A DNA stretch of 64,000 nt, from positions 62,001 to 126,000 of the forward strand of contig CAJNYU010003060.1 of the NCBI GenBank assembly GCA_905331475.1, read 5' to 3'. The notes beneath the pieces were generated by a model. The model did no database searches, was not told the origin of the DNA, and was given only the letters and a program-made list of their open reading frames with translations. Source of the stretch: Rotaria socialis. Its lineage: Eukaryota > Rotifera > Eurotatoria > Philodinida > Philodinidae. A program made the position numbers and the translations under genes. How positions within the stretch are numbered: position 1 is the stretch's first letter; each line of letters starts with the position of its first letter. Shown piece after piece: positions 50,700 through 61,314 of this stretch.

Positions 50700-51663
50700 C
50701 ATATTTAGGTGACATACGAGACGACTTGCATAAGAATACGCTTGCGAAATAGTATTTTCGAGTGCTTTAACTGTTAATTCTACGATAGAAGTCGATGATA
50801 TAGATGATATTTGTTTAGAATCGACTGTCCTAGACAGTATGAGATAACGTAAAAATAAATTTTTTTTTTGGAATCACTGGTGTTGTTATCACCAGCTTGA
50901 TATTTAATAGAATTTAGAAATGATGCCTTTTTTACGGGTGTAGATGTGGGTGTCGACGAGATATTAATGTGTACCAAGTGAAGATCACACCAACAACCAT
51001 ACCCATACCGACACAAACATCCTCGATACATTTGCTGTTGGTACAACAGACAAGATGATAGTTACAGCTGGTAGAACTTAATAAATGATTGATGGAAATC
51101 ATTGAACTTGTTAATTTTTTTCATTTCGTTTCGAGTAGTTTAATGAGATTATGAACCGATGATTCAAGTCCTAGTAAAAGTGCAATCGTTCATCGGTTAA
51201 CGTAATGCACAAATGCTTTTTTAGATCATTTAATTGATCGGATTTAGGTTGTACTATAGCACTCAGTGAAAATTTGTTAATTATATGAGATTTTATGAGA
51301 TTACCATCGGATTTTTGCGCAACAAAATCAAAATTATAATTGATTGAAATCTTCTAAATCAAAGATAATTTGATTTTTGATGAAAAATAATCTTTTTAAT
51401 CGATTATAATTTTGATTTTATTGCACAAAAAGACGATGATAATCTCTAAGAGTCTCATATAATTTGACAATTTTTCACGGGGTAGTAACATATTTACATC
51501 CAAGGAATGAGTTAACTCCATTGCATTCTTGAAAAGCAAGCAATTATGCGACTCGCTTTCCAGAAATTTGACGAATTAAATCGTAAAACGCATCATCGCG
51601 AAGATCCACGATATTCGAAGGAAGTGTTTTTGTGTAGATTTGTGAATATTTCGGGGTAGACAT
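50700..51663 (-). pseudogene. degraded gene of unknown, possibly multicopy family
   Basis: Starts at ATG 51663 (MSTPKYSQIYTKTLPSNIVD), with a TATA-like GTATAAATA about 100 bp upstream. It continues DDAFYDLIRQISGKRVA, a TAA stop, then the same frame LLAFQECNGVNSFLGCKYVT up to a MITE at 51482. Left of the MITE the sense resumes (SDQLNDLKKHLCITLTDERL), followed after a frame change by LGLESSVHNLIKLLETK. So it has at least one stop, one insertion and one frameshift. From memory it resembles a lineage-specific multicopy family of bdelloids, but I cannot confirm that. Further left, the acidic frame 50440-50715 (PDFDSDSCDSSGEEDEDTTG) may be its 3' part. Confidence 0.45.
51259..51482. mobile_element. 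224-bp MITE at a TA site
   Basis: Almost entirely two inverted arms of about 87 bp: left from 51259 (GCACTCAGTGAAAATTTG…), right read inward from 51482 (CCCCGTGAAAAATTGTC…). They share ATTATATGAGA and CAAAATCAAAATTATAAT at matching places. TA dinucleotides flank both ends (51257-51258, 51483-51484), as for Tc1/mariner-type insertions. It sits inside the coding sequence of the degraded gene 50700-51663. Confidence 0.7.
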
Positions 51664-52040
51664 ATTAAAAATAGCGGTATTAATAAAATGAACAGTATAT
51701 TGATATTGGTGAGTTTGTTTGAAAAGGTAGAAATGAAGTGAAAACAAAAAGAAAAAGAGATATTTATACTTTTTCGTTCTGAATTATTGTGTCACATGAG
51801 CAAATGCGCAAATGCGCACATGAATACATGAACACTCGAAAAAATAAAAATATCGCCTTAGATTATATATCGAGTGTCTACTGTTCGTCGCGATCGACCG
51901 GGATTTATGTAGGCAATATAAGATGATATTTATTATGGTGATACAATACTTTCTATACTGATAACTATTTAAATGACAGCAAATTTCATTGTCTTGAATA
52001 AAAAGCATTTTATTCTAAATCATTGGTAATATTTGCTATT

Positions 52041-52126
52041 GATTGTCAATGATTGCCAAAGATTGTCAATGATTGCTAAAGATTGCCAATGATTGCCAAA
52101 GATTGCCAAAGATTGCTAAAGATTGC
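52041..52126 (+). repeat. 10-bp minisatellite GATTGYCAAW, about 8.6 copies
   Basis: Eight consecutive exact-length 10-mers (GATTGCCAAA, GATTGTCAAT, GATTGCTAAA and similar) and a partial ninth. The same motif occurs near the other end of the TIR-bounded unit at 49951-49970 in the same orientation. Confidence 0.85.
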
Positions 52127-52147
52127 AATCAGCTTTTCCCCCCTTGG

Positions 52148-52424
52148 ATAGAGAGTTAAAAATTAAAAAATAAGAAGAACGAAAAGAAAGCCTCATATGC
52201 TGATAAGCTTGACCAGCCCGATGTATTAGCAAGGACGACACAAAGAACAGAGACGATAGATGAGCAATACTTTTCATGAACGACCAGTTTGCTCCACACG
52301 AAATGGATCCTTTGTTTTTAACCATTTTTCATTGATTGTGCACATCATTGAATTGATTTGATCTAACTGATCTTTCAACTGCGAATCTGTTAACATCATT
52401 TTATCATTTCATTTATTTTTATTC
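52148..52424 (-). other. short coding-looking stretch, unassigned
   Basis: The minus strand has a 41-codon frame beginning near 52395 (MMLTDSQLKDQLDQINSMMC…DPFRVEQTGRS, then stop) that looks like real protein. It starts about 30-45 bp after the stop of the interrupted gene upstream. No homology recognised; it may be the first exon or a fragment of another gene. Confidence 0.25.
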
Positions 52425-54229
52425 TTATTCTTCTGGTGACGATTTATGTGGTTGAGGAGAACCGTAGATGTGTTTTTCGATGGGTACAAATTGTTTGCTA
52501 AGTAAAAATATTGAACGCTCAGTTAATTAAAAGCTTCTCAGCAAAGAAAATATTTGCTAAGTTTGATAATTAAACACTAAGTAAAGATTTGTTTTGCTAA
52601 GTTAATACATCAAAATTACATTAAAAAAATGTTATCGCTAAGTAAAATTTATTTTTACTAATTAACTTCAAATAATGGCGAAGTACAGGACTATCTAAGA
52701 TAAGGCGTATTTTCTCCTAGTGGTATGGTGTATGTATTTTCTCTCTTGCTTTCCTTGTATCAACATTAAACTGGTATCATGACATATGTGTATTCCACCA
52801 GTATTTTCTTTCGTTCTGATGTCATACATGAATAGGTATAACATTTTGTTCTGGTATTTTCTGGTACAACTATATCTATGTTTCGCTTGCTGTTTCAACA
52901 ATATACAATCTATACGGTTTTCTAGAGAATTCGTATGTGCCTAGCAGTTTCTAGAAAGTTCTCGTGGCCCTCATATAAATATAAATATATATGCCACCGA
53001 AAGTTTTTTTTAATTAAGAAACTATGACGAATTTTGTGACGGTACAACGATATTTTTTTCTGATGGTAACGAGGCTCAAATGGCAATTAAACAAGAAAAA
53101 TAATGGAGTCGGTATTATACTAACAGAGGTTATGATGGAATTAAAGTTCATTATCGCTGCAATCAAGTATAGTTTCGTGGAAAACAATGTAACGCAGCAT
53201 TATATCTACACTATCCAAATGATACCGATGAAGTAGTATTATTTCGTGGAGCAAATGAACACGATCATACCAATTCAATTCATCGCAAGGTTTTTCCTGA
53301 AGAAGCAAAAGAAAATATTGAAGAATTATTTGATTTACGACTAAAACTCAAGAAGATACATCAATTATTACAGTACAAAAATTTTAGGATTACATTTAAT
53401 CAACTAAAAAATTATTTGGTCCTTCAACTTTAAGTTTGGGAGAATTAGAATCTTTATGTATTGAAAAATCTACAGTATCACAAGCTGATGATGAACCATT
53501 TGTTCTTTCATATAATGTTACTTATGAAGATGACGATGATGATGATAACAAATTTAGGTTTTTTATATCGACGAAAAGGTTATTGAAATTTTTTGCCACT
53601 TCAACACGGCTACATGCTGACGCTACTTATAAACTGAGCTGGCAGGGATTTCCTGTAGTAATAGTAGGAACAACTGATTATGATAGGAAGTTCTATCCAT
53701 TTGGATTAGGGGTGTGTAGCGACGAAAAGCAACAAAAGCTCTCTTAGTACAATAACTGTACAATGAATTCTTTTACTTAGTTACTTATGTCACTTTACTT
53801 AACAAAAACTGTATATTTACTTAGATATTTGCAATATTTGCCTAGAAAATTGACCGTGTCTACTTAGAATTAAAATAAAAAACTTAGCAAAAATTCATTT
53901 TTTTACTTGCCATTTAATTGATTTTACTTAGCATTAAAATAGCAGCCTTTTTCGATTTCCTTGATCTTCTCGACTATTTCTTTCACATGGCTGGAGTTAG
54001 CGAAATTGTTAGTAATAAATTCGAATTTATTCTTGATCTGTTTAAGCTGATTATTATGATTTACCAGTGTATTAATCAATCTTTGATTTTTATTTTTATT
54101 TCGTTGACCATCATCTTTTTTTTTCTCATGTGCTTCCAGCGCGGATAATAATAACTTATCCAGTCTCGAACGAAAGATTTGAGAATCTACAGTAGTGTTT
54201 TCTGTATTTCCAAGGATGAACGAAACCAT
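52425..54229 (-). pseudogene. coiled-coil protein gene interrupted by a Mutator-like element
   Basis: The right part (53933-54229) encodes a charged helical segment: DSQIFRSRLDKLLLSALEAH, NHNNQLKQIKNKFEFITNNF, KEIVEKIKEIEKG. At 53932 the frame runs into the end of the element. Beyond the other end (52496 downward) the same strand and phase continues KQFVPIEKHIYGSPQPHKSS-PEE and stops at 52425. The two parts read as one protein with the element inserted. The upstream start was not found, so it is the 3' end of a larger or already broken gene. No family recognised. Confidence 0.5.
52497..53932 (+). mobile_element. internally deleted Mutator-like element (MULE)
   Basis: Ends begin GCTAAGTAAA (52497) and finish TTTTACTTAGC (53932). 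Each end holds a roughly 170-200-bp subterminal array of CTAAGT(AAA) motifs in inverted orientation. Inside, on the plus strand, are pieces of a transposase: a WRKY/FLYWCH-like finger (KVHYRCN … QCNAALYLHYPND … EHDH, about 53140-53275) and the start of the MULE catalytic domain (LHADATYKLSWQGFPVVIVG, then TTDYDRKFYPFGLGVCSDE, to 53745). It has stops and a frame change, and the C-terminal half is absent. No 9-bp target duplication is evident at the assigned edges. Confidence 0.72.
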
Positions 54230-55060
54230 AAAAATAAAGAGTAATTGATTTTATAACACCATTACGACTAGTGAAACAACCGACACAGAGCAATGTTATC
54301 GACGATGAAACTATTAAGTTTGCGTATGAGTGTGTGTGAGTGATATTTGTGAGTTTAACTTGATGATAAAATATTTTATATGGCACCATTATTATAGGAA
54401 GACGAGTATAAGTATAAGTACAAAAATGAGTGTGTTGGTATGTTTTGTTCTGTTCTCATTTCTCTCTTCTCTCTTGCCTTCTCTTAATACCATGTCCTTT
54501 TTCCTTTTTTTGTCAGTGTGACCTTAATAATTGTAGTTACTTGAAACTATCAGGATAACATGCAAAACAAAGAAGATCTTCATCTCTGTAATGGATGACT
54601 GAATCTGATGTTCCGTGAGTTGCCATCCACATAATTGCTTGTTCGAGAACATTTCTGTGTAGTACGAATCTTTTTGATCTTCTAAGACAACGGATCGAAC
54701 TGTCACTCTCTTGCCATTTTGATCTATACTCGTTAAGATCCAGTTGTTCCCATAATAAGTAACCATCTTTGGACTTCCCCAGAGCCTTTAAATATTTTTC
54801 CCAGTATGCATAATAATACTCATCTAGATGTTTTTCATTATACATCGATGAAAATATTAAATCCTCCCGACACTGACAACGATATGCGCGTTTTAAAAGT
54901 GTGAAATACAGATGATTAAAACTTGTGCGCTGAAGTTCCGTAAATAATGGGAATAACCCAAATAGCCATGTGAAATATGGTAGGACGAAAGTAGAAAAGA
55001 GAATACGTCTGAGATGTGTAGATGATGTGCCACTTATCCTAGTAGTTTTACATTGAAGCT
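54230..55060 (-). mobile_element. 5'-truncated LINE copy, second family member
   Basis: The minus strand encodes only the end of a LINE ORF2: LRRILFSTFVLPYFTWLFGL, LYFTLLKRAYRCQCREDLIF, YWEKYLKALGKSKDGYLLWE, finishing YPDSFK with stop at 54537. It is plainly homologous to the end of the complete LINE (YWEKYLSALGKSEDG…) but diverged, so a different subfamily. There appears to be one frame change near the Met at 54845. The 5' truncation is at about 55060. The 3' UTR runs below 54537 to an uncertain end near 54240. Confidence 0.75.
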
Positions 55061-55073
55061 AGCTTCTATACGC

Positions 55074-55215
55074 AACTTTTCATCGGACGGATTTTTGAAA
55101 TTTGACTCTATTGATTTTTTATAAGGACTTTAATGCGGATGTCTCAAAATAGGCGATAAATTGAGCTTTTCTCAGCCTAAGAACTTTATATCAAAAATCC
55201 GTCCAACGAAAAGTT
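55074..55215. repeat. 142-bp inverted-repeat unit
   Basis: A 24-bp arm at 55074-55097 (AACTTTTCATCGGACGG…) is repeated inverted at 55192-55215 with two mismatches, around a 94-bp AT-rich centre. It lies immediately next to the truncated LINE junction. It may be a small MITE. Confidence 0.55.
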
Positions 55216-57050
55216 AGTCCTAACTGAGAGCTTTAAAACAAACAAAGAAATATCTGGGAAAGCCTGAGCCAAGCCTAAGTTATTTCAACTTTACTGTCAG
55301 AAAAACTATGTTTCGAGAAAAACACAAAATAAGTTTTAGATATCGATTTTTTCATGAAAGACTTGACAATTGATTTTGAAACGAAATATTTTCAACATGT
55401 TTCATTAGATCTTGTTATAATTGGTTACAAATGAAGTAAGGTGTTACGCTTCTCTACAAGACAATTTATTTTACTTGGAATTTCAGATAAATTTTGAATA
55501 ATCAAAAGTTTTTTCCAATAATTTTCAGTAAATTAGATACAGAAGCTTATTAACCTCCTGAATCCCGAGAATTCTTGCGTTCTGTCGTTCTCAACTAGCT
55601 GTATATATGTTGTGTATTTTATCATGCCGCTTGGACTTGTAATATCGTCTTGACATTATACTGCATTATATAATACGAAAGAAACAAAATATTTCGGAAA
55701 AACACAAGTCTTATGACATCGAAAGAATAGTTTTGTATGCTCACAACGTCTTATATTCAAAATGGACAAGGAGAATGTTTTTGATACATTTCATAGTAAA
55801 ATATAGTATAGACTAAAACATGATCTAAAAAATAGGAGCATAATATTGAATAATTATTGAACTAAATTTGGCTGATATTTTCTTCTTAGTTAAAAGAAAA
55901 TAATCAGTAATCACCATCGGCTGAATGAACGATTCTCTATCCATTTTCTGCTTTTTAAACATATGTTCAACGGTACGACAGAACGAAAAAAATATTCTTT
56001 CGTTCTGTTTGTCTTCAGCCTGAAGACAGCGGCTCTCAGGAGGTTAAACGCCACTCATACTCCTACACTAACAAAAGCTTACAAAATTTTGTTGAGGGTG
56101 TCAGGATGTGGGCGTTGAATCTCCTATACACCCACACCCACACCCAGCTGCGTTCCTGAACAAAATACGCTAATTGTATCTGTTATACTGGTCAGAAATG
56201 TTTTAGAAATACGAACTTAAGCACCGTATGACGCATCAACCTCACGTCAATGGTGTTTGATTCGAATTAGTCGCATATAAATTGATGAACAGCGGAAAAC
56301 CAAAAGTTTTTACGCAATTTGAAAAATTCTTGAAAAACGTGATTACGGTGGATAATGTTTCTCCTGTAACTCCCTTAAAACTTAAGCCTTTTTCAAAAAC
56401 CTATATATATATATTCTGAAAGAGGAGAATACAGTGAATCTTTCTATGAAAAAACTCGATTTCCGATTTTTTTCCAAAAATCGAGTTTTCTGAGGGGGGT
56501 TGCCCCCTTAAGGTCTCCCCCACACCCTAAAAGTTAATTTTCGTCAAATTTTTCAACTTTTTGATTTATAGCGTGTGCAATAGAGCAAAGTGCCCGCTAT
56601 CGAACGCACTATGATTTATGTATTTTATGATGAATTTTCAGGATGTTACATCAGTTTTTCTGAAACCCCCTATTCTTGCAAATAACGTATTTTTAAAATT
56701 TTTCATGTCGAGATGTTTCGAGCGGTAATCTCAACCTTGGTCGAAAGATAAAAATGTCGAAAAATTAAAAAATGGTACTAATTTAAATAAGCAAAACCAT
56801 CGTAGGTGATAGTTTATGGAAGTCAGTCTCCAGCACACTGATCATTATTCTTTCATTTTTATCTTCACGCTCATATTCGTTTGTCGATATTTATATTTTC
56901 CAACAAAGCCAAGGTTATCTGTTTTTAATCGAGTAAAAATAATGAATAGTTTAAAGTGAACGAATTTTAATAATAAAAAAAACGGATAAAAGACAAGAAC
57001 AACAGTTCTTGTTCAATCAGCTAAAAAAGTTAGTTAAATTCTGTTTCACG
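55216..57050. other. intergenic, no gene seen
   Basis: About 1.8 kb with no coding exon on either strand. It holds a CCCACA tract (56128-56145), a G-run/C-run stretch at 56490-56525, and AT-rich sequence. Confidence 0.45.
56128..56145 (-). repeat. short telomere-like (TGTGGG)n tract
   Basis: ACACCCACACCCACACCC on the plus strand, so the minus strand reads about three TGTGGG units. TGTGGG is, to my recollection, the bdelloid telomeric repeat. Confidence 0.45.
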
Positions 57051-58525
57051 TCATTTTTTTTTCGCCCCAACGAAAGACAGACCAGTAAGAAGTTTAGATG
57101 GATTGATCAGATAACTGCTATATCGCTGATACAAAGTGTCTATGCGATGTCTTTTTTTTGATGCGCCGGATGACCATTGAAGACGTATATTTTTAACCCG
57201 TTTTTCTTCAGCTTTCATGAAATTGATAAGTAGCCATACATTAGGATGATTTCTTTGAAATTGCTAAATTATATACTCCACCTTCACAAGCGTTATTGGT
57301 GCGATTATCAAGTCCAAATAAGTTCCACAATTCAATGTTTGTTATCCAGTTTTTCTCAAAATATTGAAGTAATTCTTCCATCGGCGCATCAGGTAAACAA
57401 CGAGTAGCATCTCTTATCTCATCAAAGCCACCTACCACTTTATCACTCATCGATTGAATATTGTTGTTGTCGGCCAAATCCCTGGATTTGTCTATATGTT
57501 ATTTGACAGAAATGGAAAAAGGCAGCATTTATGTGCAGATAATGGAAACTGAAAGTAAACAAATAGATAATGAGAAAAAGATATTTTCAGAATTAAAACA
57601 AGATATACTAACGTCTGCTTTCACGGAAGAAGCTAAACCCAGTTCGAAATCCGACATAATTAATAGTGGTGAAAAAATTATTCCTTTTTTTGATGCAATA
57701 TTTTTCAACTCAACGAAAATTTGCTTGTATGTCGTGGCTTTTTGATCCACGAGTAGTGCAAAAACACAAGGCACACCTTAAAACAAAGAACAAACTCGCA
57801 GAATGAAGAAGACAACCGTTACTTACATATATCCAAATTGTCAGCGTGCATTACAAATAACTGAAAAAAATGAGTTGGCGTTTTACTGAACGGTCCATCC
57901 ATATAAACTATTGGTGAATTCAATAATAAATCAAGCTGAACATCACTAGAAAAAATCAACAGGCGTTCTCTTCGAACACGAGCCTCATCAAGAAATAAAA
58001 ATCTTTGTTTTTCCATTGTCAATGTGTACTATTCCGGGATATCAAAGATGCATGATTCCGGAATTGGTGGTACTCGCTTTCGGCGACTTTTCGCGATGCT
58101 TTCATCTACAAAAAAATTAAAAATTCTTCTTATGCATAAACACTAATGAAACCACTTACAAAGCTCGTGAACTGTTGGAAGTATGGCGACCGCTGCCGTA
58201 CTCATAGACGTTTTGGACATTTCTTCATCATAAATCATTCCAATGGGCGTTAATTCATTCATTACTCGTCGTTTTATTTTTTCACGTGTTTGTTGAACTT
58301 CAATTAATTCCAGATTTGCAGCATGTTCATGCGCGTTTTTACCACCTCCGTATGAACAAAGACATTACAACCACATACTACACATACCCAGTATTTATTT
58401 TTATTTGTCTTTTTGCTGCACTTGTACACGTAACTATTCACTATCAATAATGGTTGACCTTTGTTCGACGTGATGAAATCCAATTTTTGGTTGATAGGGT
58501 TCGGCCAGGTACTGAATGAAGCCAT
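57051..58525 (-). pseudogene. FLYWCH / MULE-transposase domain gene, disabled, introns kept
   Basis: Starts MASFSTWPNPINQKLDFITS at 58525 with a FLYWCH finger (KGQPLLIVNSYVYKC, YWVCVVCGC, then H-x-H in another frame: AHEHAANLELIE). After an intron (donor TGTAAGTGG near 58158, acceptor near 58108): SIAKSRRKRVPPIPESCIFD, an in-frame TAG, MEKQRFLFLDEARVRRERLL, IVYMDGPFSKTPTHFFQLFV. After a second intron: VPCVFALLVDQKATTYKQIF, LIMSDFELGLASSVKAD (MULE catalytic acid), WNLFGLDNRTNNACEGGVYN, and in a shifted frame NVWLLINFMKAEEKRVKNIR … FVGAKKK, stop 57051. At least one stop and three frameshifts. The whole length and both introns remain, so this is a decayed DNA-level copy, not a retrocopy. Confidence 0.75.
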
Positions 58526-59108
58526 TTAATTATGTATATCTACAATAGTGTACAGTTGAATATAATTCTATTCTTACTGAATAGTCCTATCTGCCTCGCC
58601 GTAACAGACGGACGGACGGACGGACGACAAGTGACGTAATCAACCAATTAGAAGTTTCTCCGAACATAATTCAAAATCAACTCCCAATGGCATCTTCATG
58701 CATAAACTTTCGAAAGCGTATTATTCAATAATTTCAATCTTAGCTTTCAAATTTTTCCGAGAGTTTTTACTTCTCAATATATTTATCTTCAGATATTTGT
58801 TTTCGACATTTTTCTTTCGAGCTTCTCCATTGATTTTTTACAGTAGTTTCAATGATTAACATGTATCGCTAAGTATAATAGCTTGATATATAGTGCGAGT
58901 GGCGAATATATAGAAACGATAGAAGAGAATGAAATACTGACCATCCATGTGTAAGTCAATTTTTATTTGGAGAATAAGTACCAAGGACTTTTCAGTGCTT
59001 TTTCATGAATGTAAAAATGTATATATTGTTAAAGACAACACAAACTGTAAATAAAACTTCTTATTTGGAATTGTTTGACTGGATTTGTAGATTAAAATCA
59101 GTTCTTAA
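58526..59108. other. intergenic, no gene seen
   Basis: Contains a short tandem GACG/GGAC repeat at 58608-58627 just upstream of the FLYWCH pseudogene and otherwise AT-rich DNA. Confidence 0.4.
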
Positions 59109-59273
59109 TTAACAACAACTGCTGCTGCTAATAACTCTTCAAGCGAAAGTGACGATGAAATGTCATTTATTCCAAATAATAAAAATTTTACTAATATTAC
59201 TCAAGATTCAATCGGATTGGAACTATCGAACGATGATGCAGATATGGACTATGAACCAGGAGGGGATGATTAA
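59109..59273 (+). pseudogene. C-terminal exon-like ORF remnant
   Basis: Frame with no upstream start: TTTAAANNSSSESDDEMSF, then TQDSIGLELSNDDADMDYEP and GGDD, stop at 59271. The acidic Ser-rich end looks like a real protein C-terminus preceded by a stop at 59106-59108. It could be the last exon of a host or transposon gene whose other exons are gone. Family not recognised. Confidence 0.3.
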
Positions 59274-60249
59274 TTTTTTTATAATTTATCATATCCAAGA
59301 TTTTTGATAAACTAGTCAATAAAGTTTGCTAGGATATTTTTCTCTTTGAAAGGAATTCGCATGTTTTCATTTGTTTTAGATAATTTTCAACTACTATTAT
59401 TACACGATATAAAATTATCCATAGAAATCCAGATGATTTGGTTCATATCATACCAAGCAGTTTTTATTGATTTGACAGTAGAAATGACATAAACATATGC
59501 AACAAAAAAACGTTTTCTTCATACACCTCTGCATACCTCGACTCAGTTTTTTCTAATCAATGATCGATAGGAAATCCCTAACAAGTTTATTTCACAACAT
59601 GCTATTGTAAAAAAGTCTTGAAATTCACTTCTAAAACTTTTTTTGCGTTTTTCTCAAAACTGGGTCTTTGGTTTTAACACTTTTCCATTTCCCAAATTTC
59701 TCCGTCAATTTAAACACTACAGAGTTCCGGTCAGTGCCAAAATGAAGCAAATCGTCGGCTTCAGAACATGATAAGGCTAGAATCTTAGATTTTTGCGCTT
59801 AATGTCTCATGAAATTCAAATCTTTTACAATGTATACAAGATTTTTGCCGTATCGCATGAGATAAGCTGCAACAAAAAGAAAACTGCTAATGAAAAAGCG
59901 AATTGAGCTCTGTCAAGTTCTAGCGCTATGTTTTCGACATATTTTTAAAGTAACGCGAACTTTCTAGTATTTGAAATGACTGAGAAATTTGGAAAACGCT
60001 GACACCCCTATTTTAACTCATAATCGTGAGGTAAACCTTGACAGACTCAATATTTCGAAGTGAAATTGTTTTCGTAACCTTACTAACAGTAGATACATAT
60101 TCTCTAAAAATTTCAGCAAGATCGGATGATCAGAAGCAAAAATAGAAATTATGGTGGGGAGGGGGGGGCTTAATAGAAGAATCCATCCCTTGTTTTTCTT
60201 CTCATGTCGTCGTAATGATCATTTATGAAGTACAACAAAACATATTGAA
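59274..60249. other. intergenic, no gene seen
   Basis: No coding sequence recognised on either strand. A G-run (about 60153-60168) is the only compositional feature. Confidence 0.4.
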
Positions 60250-60366
60250 GGTACTCACTCTGATGAATTTCTGTAAAATACTCAGAAATCTATTATTTTG
60301 TTCGGCATCTTTGTACTGACTGCGTTCAATTTATTTAATTTAAAAACTCATGATTGAACAGTGTGA
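60250..60366 (+). repeat. diverged direct repeat, copy 1
   Basis: About 115 bp (…GTAAAATACTCAGAAATC…GTTCAATTTATTTAA…GAACAGTG) that recurs in the same orientation at 63669-63778 with many substitutions. Probably the same end of an old transposon family. Confidence 0.5.
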
Positions 60367-61029
60367 GTAAATTACTGTTAACAACGAGTTAAGGGAAAAC
60401 ATGTAATCATATATTGAATGAAAAATGTAAATTTTTCAATAGATAATTTGAGTTCTTACACGTAATTGGGGCTGTCAATTTACAGTTTATTTAAGCCACC
60501 TATTTTAGTGTGTTACAGAGGCTCAGCTGAAACTTAATTCAAATTTACAACGTAGAAATACACGTTTCTGTTTCAATTCCTAATCTGATCCGATCTGATC
60601 ATTAACATGATCTCCTTTATTATTCTTTTTCTTTTCCCATTTATACTGTACAACACACACAAGAGAGAGAGAGATAAAGGCAGAAAGAAGAAAGGACATT
60701 GGTTTCTTCGACTAGGCTATTTTGTATATAAAGATGATGGTGCATCATTCTATAAATGCACTTAGTTCTAGAAGAAGAAACGATGGCATTATTTACATCG
60801 TCACGGTCGGAAGGAAAGAAAACACAATAGAGAAATATGAAGAGAGAAAGGAAAGAAAGAATAAAAAGAACGGTTGGCGTATGTGGATCTTCGAATTGGA
60901 TTGCACATATAAGAAACACGACATATAGAATGAAACAAGAACGTATAAGAATTAAATAATAAATAAGGTTTGTTAGAGTACTCTCTAACAAAGTGCTAGG
61001 TAGAAAAATATAAATGAAAAGTAGATTAT

Positions 61030-61257
61030 TGCTAAGTAAAATATATAGATACTCAGTAGAAAAATTAGATGCTCAGTGAATATATTAAATGCTTAGTGGA
61101 AATAATATTTCTCGGTGACTAAAATTTTTACCAAGTTAAATAATTAATATCTAAGTAAAATATTTAATTACTAAGTTGATAAATGAGATTGATAAGTTAG
61201 AAAATATATCATATGGATAAAGAAAAAATATTGCTAAGTAAAAGTGATTATGACAAG
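61030..61257 (+). mobile_element. second Mutator-like left end (CTAAGT array)
   Basis: Starts ATTGCTAAGTAAAATAT and holds about ten CTAAGT/CTCAGT/CTTAGT motifs every 15-30 bp, in the same orientation as the left end of the element at 52497. Together with the SWIM-finger remnant 1 kb further on it looks like another copy of the same or a sister family. Confidence 0.6.
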
Positions 61258-61314
61258 AAAACGATTGTCAGCCTGGGTGTAGATCGTACATTTTCTCTCT
61301 TTCTCTCTGTTAAG

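Larger units (their letters stand above)
49926..52147. mobile_element. TIR-bounded unit of about 2.2 kb carrying a dead gene
   Basis: Bounded by inverted ends: left CAAGGGGGAAAAGGCTGA (49926-49943), right TCAGCTTTTCCCCCCTTG (52130-52147), which match with one offset G. Just inside both ends is the same motif, GATTGCCAAA: two or three copies at the left (49951-49970), and eight tandem copies at the right. The unit contains a degraded minus-strand gene and a MITE but no transposase that I can recognise, so it would be non-autonomous. Target-site duplication is not clear; TA flanks at a slight offset are possible. Confidence 0.5.

Noticed and set aside
60641-60991. 116-codon minus-strand ORF, hydrophobic, overlapping a 68-codon plus-strand ORF
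   Set aside because: Arises from a purine-rich microsatellite-like stretch (GAGA/AAGAAA); no protein features beyond composition.
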